Shown here piece after piece: positions 25,298 to 33,712 of a stretch of 64,000 bases of DNA. Under the pieces are notes generated by a model. The model did not search any database, was not told the DNA's origin, and worked only from the letters and a program-made list of their open reading frames with translations. Origin of the DNA: Chitinophagaceae bacterium (lineage in GTDB: Bacteria > Bacteroidota > Bacteroidia > Chitinophagales > Chitinophagaceae); NCBI GenBank assembly GCA_019745155.1, contig JAIETM010000001.1:62001-126000 (forward strand). The letters are read 5' to 3'. Each line of letters starts with the position of its first letter. The stretch's first letter is position 1. Both the position numbers and the translations under genes were made by a program.

Positions 25298-26161
25298 TTA
25301 TTTCAGGTCAGTGGAACTAAAAGTATCTCCCTGCTTTACATCTCCTGTTTCATATCCTTTCTTAAACCAATACATTCTTTGTGCAGAAGTACCATGCGTA
25401 AAAGCATCGGGCATTACCTGCCCGGTTGACTGCTTTTGCAACCTGTCATCTCCAATGGCACTGGCCGCATTCAACGCTTCGTCAATATCATCAGAATCTA
25501 AAATGTTTTTCATTTTCTGGGTATGATGCGCCCAAACACCGGCATAAAAATCTGCCTGCAGTTCCATCATTACTGAATATTTGTTGAATTCGGTTTCGCT
25601 AAGCTGCTGGCGCAGTCTGTTTACTTTGTCTGCCGTGCCCATCAGTTTTTGTATGTGATGGCCCACTTCATGCGCCACCACATAAGCCATTGGAAAATCG
25701 CCGGGTGCGTTAAGCTTGTATTGCAAGTCCTGGTAAAAAGAAAGATCTATATACAGCTTATTGTTGCCAGGACAGTAAAACGGCCCGGATGCGGAACTGG
25801 CATTGCCGCAGGCTGATTCAACCGCACCACGAAATAATACCAAAGTTGGTGCTCTGTATTGGCTACCTTTTTCAGTAAATATTTTGTTCCATACATCTTC
25901 TGTTTCCGCCAATACCACTTTTACAAACGATGCCCTTTCATCATCAGCTTTTTGTTCTTCGGGAGATAATTGTGAGGACTGATTCGTTTGTTCAGAAAGC
26001 TGCTGCTGTATCTGTGTTGGGTCAATATTATTACCACTTAGTAAAGTATACAACAGGTAAATAACAATACCAGCTACACCGCCACCTGCGGCAACTTTTC
26101 CACCGGATAAACCTCTGCGGTCATCAACATTTGAACTTTCTCTTCTTCCTATCCATTTCAT
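25298..26161 (-). CDS. Neutral zinc metallopeptidase (YpfJ family)
   Basis: 287 residues. The N-terminal MKWIGRRESSNVDDRRG motif, one transmembrane helix (about 25-45) and the zinc-binding VVAHEVGHHIQ (about 163) identify the YpfJ/neutral zinc metallopeptidase family. The domain is likely periplasmic, with ELQADFYAGVWAHH giving the third ligand (Glu, about 200). Substrates are not known. Terminal GTSAQRMYWFKKGYETG is also family-typical. Confidence 0.92.
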   Translation of the reverse strand: MKWIGRRESSNVDDRRGLSGGKVAAGGGVAGIVIYLLYTLLSGNNIDPTQIQQQLSEQTNQSSQLSPEEQKADDERASFVKVVLAETEDVWNKIFTEKGSQYRAPTLVLFRGAVESACGNASSASGPFYCPGNNKLYIDLSFYQDLQYKLNAPGDFPMAYVVAHEVGHHIQKLMGTADKVNRLRQQLSETEFNKYSVMMELQADFYAGVWAHHTQKMKNILDSDDIDEALNAASAIGDDRLQKQSTGQVMPDAFTHGTSAQRMYWFKKGYETGDVKQGDTFSSTDLK

Positions 26162-26189
26162 AATAGAAGATGTTTTGTGAATTTATCAA

Positions 26190-26603
26190 TTAGTGATGTC
26201 TTCTGTGATGGCCCCCATAAAACCCACCATGATGCCCCAAGTCAATGTGTGTAGTAACTACAGGATACCAAAAACCACTATTCCAAAAATTTCTTCGGCG
26301 AACCGGCTGCTCTACATATACGGTTTGTGGTACCGGTTGCTGCACTATTACAGTAGCTGGCTGTTGTGCAGCAGTAAAAATATCTTTACTTCCATTTTCA
26401 TATACAATCTGGCTGATGTCTGTCTTGGTGACCACATATACCGGCCCGTTAATGTTGGAAGACTTATAATACCTGATTTCGGTCGTACCCACTTCGGCTA
26501 CTTTACCATTGATTGTTTCACCAGAACGCAAGCTTATAATATCCTGTGCGTTTACAAAAGATGCTGATAACAGCATCACGATAAATGCAAATAACTGTTT
26601 CAT
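26190..26603 (-). CDS. Secreted hypothetical protein with His-rich tail
   Basis: 137 residues. A signal peptide (MKQLFAFIVMLLSASFVNAQ) is followed by a small beta domain, DIISLRSGETINGKVAEVGT then EIRYYKSSNINGP, similar in pattern to many Bacteroidota periplasmic proteins, a Val/Gln/Pro-rich linker (about 80-105) and a Gly/His-rich end (HHGGFYGGHHRRHH) that could bind metal. No family name is claimed. Confidence 0.65.
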   Translation of the reverse strand: MKQLFAFIVMLLSASFVNAQDIISLRSGETINGKVAEVGTTEIRYYKSSNINGPVYVVTKTDISQIVYENGSKDIFTAAQQPATVIVQQPVPQTVYVEQPVRRRNFWNSGFWYPVVTTHIDLGHHGGFYGGHHRRHH

Positions 26604-26626
26604 GATTTTTAATTTTATTTGATGAA

Positions 26627-26827
26627 TTATTTTTTCTTTGAATCGAGTTCATTGCCGCACATTTTCATACCCAACGTATCGGTGTTCTTTTTACTGCTGT
26701 CGTTATGATTATATCCGTCATCTTTCATTGCATCTGTTTGTTTAGTATCCGTATTTTTTTGAGACGGATTGGTGCAGGCTGAAAAATTTACTGCCTCTGA
26801 TAAAGTGATGAACAAACTTTTTCTCAT
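26627..26827 (-). CDS. Small lipoprotein-like ORF
   Basis: 66 residues, beginning MRKSLFITLSEAVNFSAC, where the Cys could be a lipobox (FSAC), though the hydrophobic core is interrupted by Ser-Glu, which is poor for a signal peptide. The mature part is polar, Lys/Asp/Asn-rich with a repeated KNTDT. It could be a degraded or frameshifted lipoprotein gene. Low certainty. Confidence 0.4.
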   Translation of the reverse strand: MRKSLFITLSEAVNFSACTNPSQKNTDTKQTDAMKDDGYNHNDSSKKNTDTLGMKMCGNELDSKKK

Positions 26828-26964
26828 AATAGGTTATTGACGACGATTAAATAAAATTCCTTTAAGTTCAACCCTAAATTGGCGGGTACGGAAACCCTGC
26901 TATTTATGGTTTTCCATTTTTTAAACCGGGACAAACAAAAGCAGAGTTCCGATCCATGTTATTT

Positions 26965-28179
26965 TTATTCTTCTTTCTCTAAATTGTTCATCTTCGATAA
27001 CAAATCATAAGCCCCATTAACCACCACTTTGATTTTCCTGTCAAAGCCTTCAGGCAAAATCACTTCGGTATAACCATTTTCCGAAACACCTGTCGTTACT
27101 TCAATTCTTTTAAACGGAATATGCTTTTCCGCAGTTTCATCCTTTTTTCCATCGGCAGGTTTCTTTTCTTCTTTCGTTTCATCTGCTGCAATAAAAATGT
27201 AAGATTTACCTGCTGATTGCACAATCGCTTTATCAGGCAGGGCGGTAGTGGTAGCAACACCTGTTTCTACAATTGCTTTCAGGTACATGCCTGGTAACAG
27301 ATTTTTATCTTCCTGCAACAAATGTCCATGCACCCGAACAGTTCGCTCAGCACTGATTTCACGTCCTATTAAATACACTTCTGCAAAACGTTCCTTAGTT
27401 TCATAATTTAACACAAAACGGATTTTCTGCCCAATTTTCAATTTTGGAACATCCTTTTCAAAAATGGTAAGTTCTGCATGGAGGTGACGGGTATCTACAA
27501 TTTCAAATAGCTCCTGGTTAGCGTTTACAAACTTGCCTATGTTCACCAATACCTTAGTAACATAGCCTGATATAGGAGCATAAATATTTGCCCTGCCGGA
27601 GATGTTTGCAGGATTGATTTTATCAGGATTAATATTGATGAGTTGCAGCTTTGATTTTAAGCCCTGCACCCTTGCCATGATACTATTGTAATCGCTGCCG
27701 GCTTTTTGCAGGGTCTTCTTTGCATTTACATTTTCTTTAGCCAATTCCTGCTGACGGTCCAATTCTTCTTTCAGGTAAACCAACTGGCTTTTATAGTCCA
27801 GGTAGTCTTGTTGCAACTGAATAAATTCAGGGTTTTCCAATACAGCTATTACTTCTCCTTTTGTAACAGGTTTCCCTTGCAACAATTCAGTACTCTTTAA
27901 TGTACCACCATAAGGAGAGGAGACAGTTATCAATTGCTGTGGAGGTACATCCAGCACACCAGTTGCCCTGATAACACTGCTGAGGTTTTTTTCTTCTACA
28001 GCGCCATACTGTATGTTGACTGTTTTAAACTGGTCTTCCGACAGGTCCACCATATCTGCTTCTTCAGTTTTAGTTTCTTCTGCAGGGGCAGCTTCGGCAC
28101 CTCCTTTGGAAGAGCAGGATGAAAGCCATATAGTGGCCGCAGTGAGTATAACAAGTGAACTTAAAAATTTCTGTTTCAT
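26965..28179 (-). CDS. cusB: RND efflux periplasmic adaptor (CusB/CzcB type)
   Basis: 404 residues. The lipoprotein signal ends at TIWLSSCSS (Cys about 22). Membrane-fusion-protein order: barrel-sandwich/lipoyl half (GTLKSTELLQGKPVTKGEVI), long coiled-coil hairpin (about 125-190; FIQLQQDYLDYKSQLVYLKE), second lipoyl half (NIYAPISGYVTKVLV), beta-barrel (DVPKLKIGQKIRFVLN) and C-terminal domain. It links the inner-membrane pump to the outer-membrane channel for Cu/Ag or Zn/Co/Cd export. It starts 26 bp after the pump gene. Confidence 0.92.
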   Translation of the reverse strand: MKQKFLSSLVILTAATIWLSSCSSKGGAEAAPAEETKTEEADMVDLSEDQFKTVNIQYGAVEEKNLSSVIRATGVLDVPPQQLITVSSPYGGTLKSTELLQGKPVTKGEVIAVLENPEFIQLQQDYLDYKSQLVYLKEELDRQQELAKENVNAKKTLQKAGSDYNSIMARVQGLKSKLQLININPDKINPANISGRANIYAPISGYVTKVLVNIGKFVNANQELFEIVDTRHLHAELTIFEKDVPKLKIGQKIRFVLNYETKERFAEVYLIGREISAERTVRVHGHLLQEDKNLLPGMYLKAIVETGVATTTALPDKAIVQSAGKSYIFIAADETKEEKKPADGKKDETAEKHIPFKRIEVTTGVSENGYTEVILPEGFDRKIKVVVNGAYDLLSKMNNLEKEE

Positions 28180-28204
28180 ATTTTTTTATTTTAGCCCGTT
28201 CTTA

Positions 28205-31200
28205 TTAATTGATGCCGCCGATAAATTCGATAGCAATGACGGTTTGATTGTATTGGTTTAAAAGTTTGGTGTATTCCTGTTTTACAATGACGGCATTATT
28301 GAGTGATTGCGTCAACTCATAGTAACCGATTTCACCGGCAGTAAAAGCTTTTTGTGCCTGGTTGATGATGAGATCGGCTTGAGGTAAAGCTGTATTCCGG
28401 TAGTAGCTGATTTGAACTCTTTGCTTTTGCAATTCACCAAACAGCCTCGTCAGTTCAGCCTGAAGATTGTATTGATAATTGGTTAGTTCTGCCTCACGCC
28501 GCACCCGGTTTACTTCTGCTGCTTTTACTTTTTCTTTTTGTGCCCTGGCAAATATGGGAATGCTGATACCCAAATTAACTCCTTGAAACCTGTGTGCCGC
28601 GCCATAGTATTTATCTACTCCGTTTACGGTTTGATAACTCACCAGAGACTGATTGAAATAGCCTGCGGAGAAATCAGGTTTTAACCTAGACTGCTCAACA
28701 GCTTTCTCTCTGGTTGCAATATCAATCTGCTGTTTAATAAATGCAAGGGTAGGGTTGGCAGCAACGGCAGCAGTATCAAAATTTACCTGTATCTGCTTTT
28801 CAACAAGTGAAGTGTCGGCAATAGCCGTAACAGAAGAATCTGCAGTAAACACTTTCAGACGGTTTAATTCAATACGGTAATCTTCTTCCGCATTTCTCAA
28901 TTGCGCCTTTATCTCATTCACTTTGCTTTCGGCATTATAATTTTCCAGGGCATTGGTTTCACCTGTTTTATACCGTAACGCTGATGCCTTCAATACATTT
29001 TCATAGATAGCCAGCAGTTCTTTCAACAATCTTATTTCCTCTATCCAAAAGCTTAACTGGTAGTAAGATGTTTTTGTATTGGCTGCCAGTTCAGTTTGAT
29101 AAACTTTCAATTGCAGTTCGCTGCTTTTGATATTAGATTCAGAAAGCCGTATGAGACTTTTGAAGTAAGCAGGATTAGGTATTGCCTGATTAATGCTGAA
29201 ATTATTATCGTAAGCAATGCGGCTGTTGTACTGCCCAAAGGTGAGACCCACATTTGTTTTGCCATAATCCTTTACTGTTTTTTTCAACTGCTGCTGGTAA
29301 GTTATATCCAGCGTTCCTACTTTTACCAACGGGTTATTCTTCATAGCAGATGAAACAGCATCATTCAAATTAATGACTGTCGTTGGCTGTTGTGCATTTG
29401 CAGCAAATGATGAGGCTAAAAACAGGATGAGCAATGAGGCCACGCCTTTAGCCGGAGATGTTTTTTTTGATTTTGGTTTTATTTTTTCAAACCAGGTGTA
29501 TAACACCGGCAAAACTACCAACGTAAGAAATGTGGCAGTGATCAATCCGCCTATTACAACTGTTGCTAACGGTTTTTGAACTTCCGCCCCGGAACCTGTA
29601 GATAATGCCATTGGTAAGAATCCCAAAGATGCAACCATTGCGGTCATTAACACCGGTCGCAACCTTACAGAAGTTCCTTTTAAAATAATTGCATTTATGT
29701 CAGTCATACCTTCTTTTTTTAGCCGGTTAAATTCACTGATTAACACAATACCATTTAATACAGCCACACCAAACAAAGCGATAAAACCAACGCCTGCCGA
29801 AATGCTGAATGGCATACCCCGGAACCATAAAGCAAATACACCACCAATAGCACTCATGGGGATAGCTGTAAAAATGAGTAGTGAATATTTGATAGAGCCA
29901 AACGTAAAGAAAAGAAGCAGCAGGATTAATGCTAATGCAACGGGAACAGCAACAGATAACCTTTTATTAGCTTCTTCGAGGTTTTTAAATTGTCCGCCAT
30001 AAGTGATAAAATAACCGGGGGGCATTTTTACCTGCTTCTCAATTTTTTCCTGCATTTCTTTTACAACTGATGAGATGTCCCTGCCTCTTGTATTAAAGCC
30101 TACAATGATTCTACGTTTTGCATCTTCCCTTTGTATCTGGTTGGGGCCTAACTGCAAATTAACTTCCGCTACCTGTTCCAATGGAATCTGGTTACCGTCA
30201 GGGGCTGCAACAAATAATCCTTTTACATCTTCAATGCTCTGGCGTCCCGTTTTTTCTAATCTCACTACCATATCAAATCTTTTTTCACCTTCATAAACAA
30301 TACCGGCGGATTCCCCGGCAAAAGCAGCGCTGATGGTACGGTTTACGTCTTCTACATTTAAACCAAACTGTGCAATCTTATCCCGGTTTAGTTTAACCAC
30401 AATCTGTGGAAGCCCGGTTACCTGTTCTACATATAAATCTTCTGCACCTTTTACAGTAGGTACAATCACACCGATTTTTTTTGCCAGGTCTGCCAGTACA
30501 TCCAGGTCTTCCCCAAATATTTTAATGCCTACATCCTGACGGACACCTGAAATCAATTCATTAAACCGAAGTTGTATCGGCTGCGATAACCCATAGGAAA
30601 CACCAGGAATTTTCTCCAGCTCTTTCTGCATCATTTCAGCCAACTCTTCCCGGTTATGTGCACTGGTCCATTCCTTTTTATCTTTTAAAAGAATGGTAAT
30701 ATCACATGCTTCTATGGGCATAGGGTCGGTTGGTATCTCAGAAGCGCCAATCTTTCCAATCACTTCTTTTACTTCGGGGAATTTTTTCATCAGTAAGTCT
30801 GAAGCCTGCGTTATCTTATCAATCGTTTGGCTTAATGAGCTACCTGTTAAGAGCCTTGTTTCAACGGCAAAATCTCCTTCTTCCAAAGTCGGAATAAATT
30901 CACCACCTAATGTTTTAAAAATGATAAGGCTGATTATAAATACACCAACTGCAATACTCACCACCAGTAATTTCATCTTAAGTGCTCCACGTATTAATGG
31001 GGTGTAAAGCCGCTGGAAAAACTTCATCATTTTATCAGAAAGGTTTTCCTTGTGGCTTATTTTTTTACTTAATACAAGGGCACTCATCATAGGCACATAA
31101 GTAAGAGAAAGCAGAAATGCACCCAGGATAGCAAATGAAACTGTTTGTGCCATCGGGCCAAACATTTTTCCTTCAATGCCTACCAATGCAAGAATGGGCA

Positions 31201-32578
31201 GGTACACAATTAATATGATGATTTGACCAAACGCAGCGGAGTTCATCATTTTACCCGCTGATTTATATACTTCGTCATCCAATTGGTCTTGGGTAAGTCT
31301 TCCAGGCTTTCGATGGCCCAATTGATGCATGGTTGCTTCTACAATAATTACAGCTCCATCTACAATCAAACCAAAGTCGATAGCGCCTAAACTCATCAGG
31401 TTGCCAGACACACCAAACAGGTTCATCAACGAAATAGCAAAAAGCATGGCAAGCGGAATTACCGAAGCTACTATCAACCCGGAACGGATATTACCAAGGA
31501 AAATCACCAATACAAAAATCACAATCAAGGCCCCTTCAATAAGGTTCGTTTTTACGGTTCCGATTGCCCTGCTAACTAAAGCACTTCTGTCAAGGAATGG
31601 TTCAATGACTACACCTTCCGGCAAGCTTTTCTGAATCTGGATTATTTTATCTTTTACACTATTAATTACAATACTGGAATTTGCTCCTTTGAGCATTAAA
31701 ACAATGCCACCAACTACTTCGCCTTCTGCATTACGGGTTAATGCCCCGTATTGCGTGGCATGGCCCAACTGTACCGTTGCAATATCTCTGACCAGTACAG
31801 GCGAACCTCCGGAAGTTCTTGTAACTACAATTTTTTCAATGTCGGTAATGGTTTTAATAAACCCTTCGCTGCGGATAAAGTAGGCATTGGGCTTTTTGTC
31901 AATATAGGCTCCACCTGTATTCTGATTATTTTTTTCAAGGGCATTGAATACATCTGCTATGGATAGATTATAGCTTCGAAGCTTATCTGTATTCAATGCA
32001 ATTTCATATTGCTTTAAAAGACCGCCGAAGCTGCTTACATCAGCAATGCCGGGTGTGCCAAGCAACTGACGACGGACGATCCAGTCCTGTATCGTCCTAA
32101 GCGACATGGCATCGTATTTATTTTCATATCCTTTTTTTGCATGTAAAACATATTGATAAATTTCACCTAATCCCGTAGATATAGGAGCCATTTCCGGGTT
32201 ACCGATATTATTCGGTATCTGGTTACGGGCTTCTATCAGCCGTTCACCTACTTGCTGACGGGCCCAATAAATATTTGCATCATCATGAAATACTACGGTA
32301 ACTACAGATAATCCAAACCTTGATATGGAACGGATTTCCTGCACCTCCGGAATGGTGGCCATTGTTTGTTCCACCGGAAAAGAAATTAACTGTTCTACTT
32401 CCTGTGCTGCCAATGACGGGCTTAGCGTAATTACCTGTACCTGGTTATTGGTAATATCGGGTACAGCATCAATCGGCAATTTTTTTGCCGAGTAAACACC
32501 CCATATTATTAAAGCCAGTGTAAAAAGGCCAATGACCAATTTATTTTTTATGGAGAATTGAATGATTTTATTGAGCAT
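28205..32578 (-). CDS. cusA: CusA/CzcA RND pump fused to a CusC/TolC-like outer-membrane factor
   Basis: 1457 residues, against about 1040 for a stand-alone pump. Residues 1 to about 1035 are a heavy-metal RND protein (FSIKNKLVIGLFTLALIIWG N-terminus; central DFGLIVDGAVIIVEATMHQL, GDFAVETRLLTGSS; AIPMSAIGGVFALWF and GVAVLNGIVLISEFNRLKKE late). A hydrophobic stretch, VASLLILFLASSFAANAQQP, then looks like an internal signal sequence with an AxA-type cleavage site, followed by about 400 residues of outer-membrane efflux protein with its alpha-helical hairpin repeats. The fused pump-channel is typical of Bacteroidota. One chain may be processed into two proteins. Confidence 0.93.
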   Translation of the reverse strand: MLNKIIQFSIKNKLVIGLFTLALIIWGVYSAKKLPIDAVPDITNNQVQVITLSPSLAAQEVEQLISFPVEQTMATIPEVQEIRSISRFGLSVVTVVFHDDANIYWARQQVGERLIEARNQIPNNIGNPEMAPISTGLGEIYQYVLHAKKGYENKYDAMSLRTIQDWIVRRQLLGTPGIADVSSFGGLLKQYEIALNTDKLRSYNLSIADVFNALEKNNQNTGGAYIDKKPNAYFIRSEGFIKTITDIEKIVVTRTSGGSPVLVRDIATVQLGHATQYGALTRNAEGEVVGGIVLMLKGANSSIVINSVKDKIIQIQKSLPEGVVIEPFLDRSALVSRAIGTVKTNLIEGALIVIFVLVIFLGNIRSGLIVASVIPLAMLFAISLMNLFGVSGNLMSLGAIDFGLIVDGAVIIVEATMHQLGHRKPGRLTQDQLDDEVYKSAGKMMNSAAFGQIIILIVYLPILALVGIEGKMFGPMAQTVSFAILGAFLLSLTYVPMMSALVLSKKISHKENLSDKMMKFFQRLYTPLIRGALKMKLLVVSIAVGVFIISLIIFKTLGGEFIPTLEEGDFAVETRLLTGSSLSQTIDKITQASDLLMKKFPEVKEVIGKIGASEIPTDPMPIEACDITILLKDKKEWTSAHNREELAEMMQKELEKIPGVSYGLSQPIQLRFNELISGVRQDVGIKIFGEDLDVLADLAKKIGVIVPTVKGAEDLYVEQVTGLPQIVVKLNRDKIAQFGLNVEDVNRTISAAFAGESAGIVYEGEKRFDMVVRLEKTGRQSIEDVKGLFVAAPDGNQIPLEQVAEVNLQLGPNQIQREDAKRRIIVGFNTRGRDISSVVKEMQEKIEKQVKMPPGYFITYGGQFKNLEEANKRLSVAVPVALALILLLLFFTFGSIKYSLLIFTAIPMSAIGGVFALWFRGMPFSISAGVGFIALFGVAVLNGIVLISEFNRLKKEGMTDINAIILKGTSVRLRPVLMTAMVASLGFLPMALSTGSGAEVQKPLATVVIGGLITATFLTLVVLPVLYTWFEKIKPKSKKTSPAKGVASLLILFLASSFAANAQQPTTVINLNDAVSSAMKNNPLVKVGTLDITYQQQLKKTVKDYGKTNVGLTFGQYNSRIAYDNNFSINQAIPNPAYFKSLIRLSESNIKSSELQLKVYQTELAANTKTSYYQLSFWIEEIRLLKELLAIYENVLKASALRYKTGETNALENYNAESKVNEIKAQLRNAEEDYRIELNRLKVFTADSSVTAIADTSLVEKQIQVNFDTAAVAANPTLAFIKQQIDIATREKAVEQSRLKPDFSAGYFNQSLVSYQTVNGVDKYYGAAHRFQGVNLGISIPIFARAQKEKVKAAEVNRVRREAELTNYQYNLQAELTRLFGELQKQRVQISYYRNTALPQADLIINQAQKAFTAGEIGYYELTQSLNNAVIVKQEYTKLLNQYNQTVIAIEFIGGIN

Positions 32579-32595
32579 GTCTTGATTCTGTTTAA

Positions 32596-32748
32596 TTATG
32601 TATGATACCTGAAGAAATGAATAGCTCTTGCCACCATTGCCGCAATAAGAATGGCACAGCCAATTACAATGAGAATAACTTTAATTATTCGTATTGCTAA
32701 AGGCTGTTTTCTTTTCTTGCTCTTAGTAGCTTTTTTGATTGTGGCCAT
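32596..32748 (-). CDS. 50-residue single-pass membrane peptide
   Basis: Frame MATIKKATKSKKRKQPLAIR followed by a hydrophobic helix (IIKVILIVIGCAILIAAMVA) and a short tail RAIHFFRYHT. It has the same design and exact length (Lys-rich N-terminus, one helix, 50 residues) as the frame at 33311-33463. Its stop is 18 bp upstream of the RND pump start, so it is probably the first gene of, or directly joined to, the pump transcript. Function unknown; a small accessory subunit of the pump is one possibility. Confidence 0.5.
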   Translation of the reverse strand: MATIKKATKSKKRKQPLAIRIIKVILIVIGCAILIAAMVARAIHFFRYHT

Positions 32749-32828
32749 AGCCAGCAAAGGGAAATGAATGATACAATAGCTGAATAAGCCAATAAATGAC
32801 TTACAGCAAATTCAATGAAGATGTGAGA

Positions 32829-33149
32829 TTATGAAAACTTGGGAGGCTGCCAGATGCTGTTATGAGCTTCTGTGCTGAACGATACGTTATAGAGGGGATA
32901 GTTTTCCTGTTGAAATTCTATTTTGGTTACCTGCGCCTTAGAGAAAGGAGAGTAAAATGCTGAAGCTGCACAACAGGAACATGAGCAGAATGGAGAACAG
33001 GCTTCTGAATTATGTTTATGCTGCTGGTGGTTGTTATTAGCGGATGAAATTTTTGCTTCTGCCCTCACATTACATTCCTTCCTGTCGCCGCAGGGGAGGC
33101 AGGAGATGTAAAGTATTGCCACGGACAATATTGAGAACAAAATTTTCAT
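32829..33149 (-). CDS. Secreted Cys/His-rich protein (DUF6660-like)
   Basis: 106 residues from the Met at 33147-33149 (MKILFSILSVAILYISCLPC); the longer frame begins with TTG. A signal sequence is followed by CGDRKECN and a His/Asn-rich stretch (NNHQQHKHNSEACSPFCSCS CC, contiguous), a pattern of small Bacteroidota proteins annotated next to RND metal pumps and TonB receptors. The cysteine and histidine cluster suggests soft-metal binding in the periplasm; this is inference. Confidence 0.65.
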   Translation of the reverse strand: MKILFSILSVAILYISCLPCGDRKECNVRAEAKISSANNNHQQHKHNSEACSPFCSCSCCAASAFYSPFSKAQVTKIEFQQENYPLYNVSFSTEAHNSIWQPPKFS

Positions 33150-33310
33150 TGGTTGCAAAAATAGGATGCTTTGTTGCAAATTACACAGTTTTGCAGTTGT
33201 AATTTAGCAATATAGTTGCAAATCAGCCGTTTAAAAAGTGCTTACCTCCAATTTTATACTTAATTCAGGTTGATTATTAACCAAGTGCCTGTTATCATTA
33301 AACAGTGTTT

Positions 33311-33463
33311 TCATTTTTTTTCAATATTGATGTTTTGCAAAAGTATGATGAGAATAAAAATGGCAAGCACAAAGAGACCAAGAATAATCCAAAGGGCATA
33401 TCGCACAATTTTAGAGAGGGTGCTTTTTGTCTTCTCTTTTTTCTTTTTTACTTGTGTTTGCAT
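33311..33463 (-). CDS. 50-residue single-pass membrane peptide, paralog of 32596-32748 type
   Basis: Frame MQTQVKKKKEKTKSTLSKIV followed by RYALWIILGLFVLAIFILII and LLQNINIEKK. Lys-rich N-terminus and one helix; identical length to the peptide at 32596-32748 on the other side of the Cys-rich gene. The region 33464-33712 holds only the TonB-receptor promoter region, read in the opposite direction. The 33270-33532 plus-strand frames are shadows of this peptide. Confidence 0.45.
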   Translation of the reverse strand: MQTQVKKKKEKTKSTLSKIVRYALWIILGLFVLAIFILIILLQNINIEKK

Positions 33464-33686
33464 AATCGTCCAACGAGAAATTTTCAGAACAAAACTAAAT
33501 TTTCATATCATTATTTTTATTTGAGCTGTTAAACACAGGCACGACTATTTCTTTCCAATTCAGTTTTGAATGTTTGTCATGAACATAAAATATTTATACG
33601 GAAAGATTTCCTTTTTTGATGTTAATTTTTCCGCATTGCATAACTCTATTTCCTAATTACATAAGTGACACTGCATAATGTGTATG

Positions 33687-33694
33687 CACCTTTG
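33687..33694 (+). promoter_or_regulatory. Possible -7 element for the TonB receptor gene
   Basis: CACCTTTG, one mismatch from the Bacteroidota -7 consensus TAnnTTTG, 18 bp before the chosen ATG at 33713. A -33 element is not clear. Confidence 0.3.
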
Positions 33695-33712
33695 CCCCTC
33701 AAAATCACACTT

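Noticed and set aside
33270-33532. Two plus-strand frames in the gap before the TonB receptor
   Set aside because: They are antisense to a better minus-strand peptide frame and contain low-complexity Phe runs from A/T-rich DNA.
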